Of a stretch of 5,791 bases of DNA, positions 4,584-5,791 are shown piece by piece. A program made the translations under genes and the position numbers. This stretch comes from an uncultured Butyricicoccus sp. Lineage in GTDB: Bacteria > Bacillota > Clostridia > Oscillospirales > Butyricicoccaceae. The notes under the pieces were generated by a model. It saw only the letters and a program-made list of their open reading frames with translations, searched no databases and was not told the origin of the DNA. The DNA is taken from positions 1-5,791 of the forward strand of contig CANPPM010000187.1 in assembly GCA_947575935.1 (NCBI GenBank), read 5' to 3'. Each line of letters begins with the position of its first letter. Position 1 is the stretch's first letter.

Positions 4584-4672
4584 GGAGAGGTATCGAAGCG
4601 GTCATAACGAGGCGGTCTTGAAAACCGTTTGTCCGAAAGGGCGCGTGGGTTCGAATCCCACCCTCTCCGCCA
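4584..4672 (+). tRNA. tRNA-Ser, anticodon UGA
   Basis: The acceptor stem GGAGAGG (4584-4590) pairs with CCTCTCC (4662-4668), followed by discriminator G and encoded CCA (4670-4672). The anticodon loop CTTGAAA carries TGA at 4619-4621, which reads UCA and, by wobble, other UCN codons. The long variable arm (around TTTGTCCGAAAGGGCG) is the class II feature expected of serine tRNA. The T arm GTGGG-TTCGAAT-CCCAC is perfect. Confidence 0.98.
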
Positions 4673-4716
4673 AACACTATATGGTGCGAAGTGGAAAAAA
4701 GTGCATATAGGCCTAT

Positions 4717-4806
4717 GGAGAAGTACCCAAGTGGTGAAGGGGCTCCCCTGCTAAGGGAGTAGGGCGCGAAAGTGTCGCGAGGGTTCAAATCCCTCCTTCT
4801 CCGCCA
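4717..4806 (+). tRNA. tRNA-Ser, anticodon GCU
   Basis: The acceptor stem GGAGAAG (4717-4723) pairs with CTTCTCC (4796-4802), followed by G and encoded CCA (4804-4806). The anticodon stem CTCCC/GGGAG holds loop CTGCTAA with GCT at 4750-4752, reading AGC and AGU. A long variable arm (TAGGGCGCGAAAGTGTCGCG) marks class II. It lies 44 bases after the first tRNA and is surely co-transcribed with it. Confidence 0.98.
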
Positions 4807-4848
4807 AAAAACGTCTGTAGATTGCAATAATCTACAGACGTTTTTTTT
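4807..4848 (+). terminator. Intrinsic terminator of the tRNA-Ser operon
   Basis: ACGTCTGTAGAT (4811-4822) pairs perfectly with ATCTACAGACGT (4830-4841), a 12-bp stem with a 7-base loop and eight T residues (4841-4848) behind it. The A-run just before the stem would also make it work on the opposite strand. It begins right after the second tRNA's CCA. Confidence 0.96.
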
Positions 4849-5038
4849 GTTTGCAGCCGTTCGCGCAAGGATGGGGTTCCCGACAGCTTTTAGTTGCCCC
4901 TTTTATACCCAATCTCTTTATTGGAAAAACTGCCGAAAGGCAACATCTTTTGTAAAAAAGAGAAAAACGCACGATTTTCCTGCATTTGGATTGCTGGAAG
5001 AGGTTGCCAAGCGAAATCGAAAAGGAGGGCGATTCGCC
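4849..5038 (+). other. Intergenic leader region of the methyltransferase gene
   Basis: No gene is supported here. It contains two small stems, CCAAT/ATTGG (4909-4924) and TGCC-GAAA-GGCA (4931-4942), and an AT-rich stretch before the strong ribosome binding site. No recognised riboswitch motif was seen. Confidence 0.4.
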
Positions 5039-5767
5039 ATGAAAAATGAATATGAGAACGAAAGATTTTTTGAAGAATACGCAAAAATGCCCCGCAGCAA
5101 GCACGGTTTGAGCGCTGCCGGAGAATGGGGGCAACTGAAACCTTTGTTTCCCTCGCTTTCCGGGAAGGCAGTTCTCGATTTGGGGTGCGGATATGGCTGG
5201 CACTGTAAATTCGCAGCGGAACAAGGGGCTGCACGGGTATTGGGGATTGACTTGAGCAGGAAAATGATTGAAGAAGCACGAAAACGCAATATGGGAAAAG
5301 CGGTTCAGTATCGGGTTTGCGGAATAGAGGAATATGAGTATCCGGAGGCGGTGTGGGATTGTGTTGTTTCCAATTTGGCCCTGCACTATATCGAAGATAT
5401 TGAAACGATATTTCAAAAGGTGCATAGAACGCTGAAACCAGACGGTGTATTTATCTTTAACATGGAGCATCCGGTTTTTACCGCGGGTGTCGGACAGGAC
5501 TGGATTTACACAGAATCCGGAACGCCCCAATACTGGCCGGTTGATCATTATTTCACCCCTGGGGAGCGAACCACACATTTTTTGGGGTGTGATGTCGTCA
5601 AACAGCACCACACGCTTACGCAGATACTGATGGGGGTATTAAATAATGGCTTTGATCTTACGGTTGTGGAGGAAGCGGAGCCACCCGAAAACATGATGTG
5701 TATCCCAGGGATGGAAGACGAATTGCGCCGCCCAATGATGTTGTTGGTAAAAGCCAATAAAAAATAG
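5039..5767 (+). CDS. Class I SAM-dependent methyltransferase, substrate unknown
   Basis: 242 residues, soluble, no signal peptide. The Rossmann-type SAM-binding core is clear: motif I VLDLGCGYG (45-53), the acidic ribose-binding residue in GIDLS (Asp71), the motif IV region VSNLALHYIED (110-120) and LKPDGVFIFNMEHP (132-145). The C-terminal part with PVDHYF and TLTQILMGVLNNGF resembles small-molecule methyltransferases of gut Firmicutes that are annotated only generically. The open frame reaches back through the second tRNA, but the ATG at 5039 is chosen because AAAGGAGGG (5021-5029) is well placed before it and the conserved fold starts after it. A weak promoter may lie at 4880-4909 (CCGACA, 18 bases, TATACC), and small hairpins lie at 4909-4924 and 4931-4942. 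A sample of 60 bases (5281-5340) holds 25 G/C, against 37 of 60 in mrnC (1561-1620), so base composition differs from the genes to the left. It stands alone with no operon partner in view. Confidence 0.9.
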   Translation: MKNEYENERFFEEYAKMPRSKHGLSAAGEWGQLKPLFPSLSGKAVLDLGCGYGWHCKFAAEQGAARVLGIDLSRKMIEEARKRNMGKAVQYRVCGIEEYEYPEAVWDCVVSNLALHYIEDIETIFQKVHRTLKPDGVFIFNMEHPVFTAGVGQDWIYTESGTPQYWPVDHYFTPGERTTHFLGCDVVKQHHTLTQILMGVLNNGFDLTVVEEAEPPENMMCIPGMEDELRRPMMLLVKANKK

Positions 5768-5791
5768 CCGGGCGTATGGCGTGCGGAAGGA

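Noticed and set aside
4450..4827. 125-codon minus-strand frame across both tRNA genes
   Set aside because: It is the antisense of two serine tRNAs, a known type of spurious protein annotation, and has no ribosome binding site.
4772..5038. 89-codon N-terminal extension of the methyltransferase
   Set aside because: It would start inside the tRNA and cross the terminator; the ATG at 5039 has an excellent ribosome binding site.
1..5791. CRISPR array, insertion sequence, phage or toxin-antitoxin genes
   Set aside because: No regularly spaced repeats, transposase or integrase motifs, or paired small genes of those kinds were found.

Overview
The window looks like a chromosomal segment of a spore-forming Clostridia-class Firmicute, probably Oscillospiraceae-like. 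The reasons are Mini-ribonuclease III, strong AGGAGG-type ribosome binding sites before almost every gene, tRNA genes with encoded CCA, typical Gram-positive promoters, and a near-consensus forespore (sigma-G) promoter. The placement below class level is an inference. Nothing phage-like or transposon-like is visible.

Left part (1-1073). The 5' part of yebC runs leftwards off the window edge. Divergent from it, a sigma-G-type promoter faces right. It is followed by a perfect GNRA-loop hairpin at the expected transcript start and a 34-residue protein made almost only of glutamine and asparagine. About 190 bases of hairpin-rich sequence then lead to an intrinsic terminator at 1033-1073. This small unit is the most novel item in the window: a probable spore-expressed low-complexity protein that resembles gamma-type small acid-soluble spore proteins in composition but not in sequence.

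Centre (1074-2450). mrnC (Mini-RNase III, minus strand) is divergent from a small thioredoxin whose active site is CPHC instead of CGPC. The thioredoxin has a long hairpin just before its ribosome binding site and a canonical terminator after its stop.

Right-centre (2458-4443). A leftward gene string runs from a strong extended -10 promoter: a variant cysteine-synthase-family enzyme, then mscL (large-conductance mechanosensitive channel), then a shortened YqeC-like P-loop protein four bases behind mscL. The cysK-family enzyme departs from the canonical family at several signature positions (KTR for KDR, TSGNQG for TSGNTG). An 11-bp perfect inverted repeat brackets its promoter.

Right part (4518-5791). 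A strong promoter drives two serine tRNA genes in tandem (anticodons UGA and GCU), closed by a textbook terminator. Next comes a stand-alone class I SAM-dependent methyltransferase of unknown substrate, lower in GC than the genes on the left. The genes mostly do unrelated housekeeping jobs (translation and RNA processing, redox, sulfur metabolism, osmotic safety). The only visible co-transcription is cysK-mscL-yqeC and the tRNA pair.
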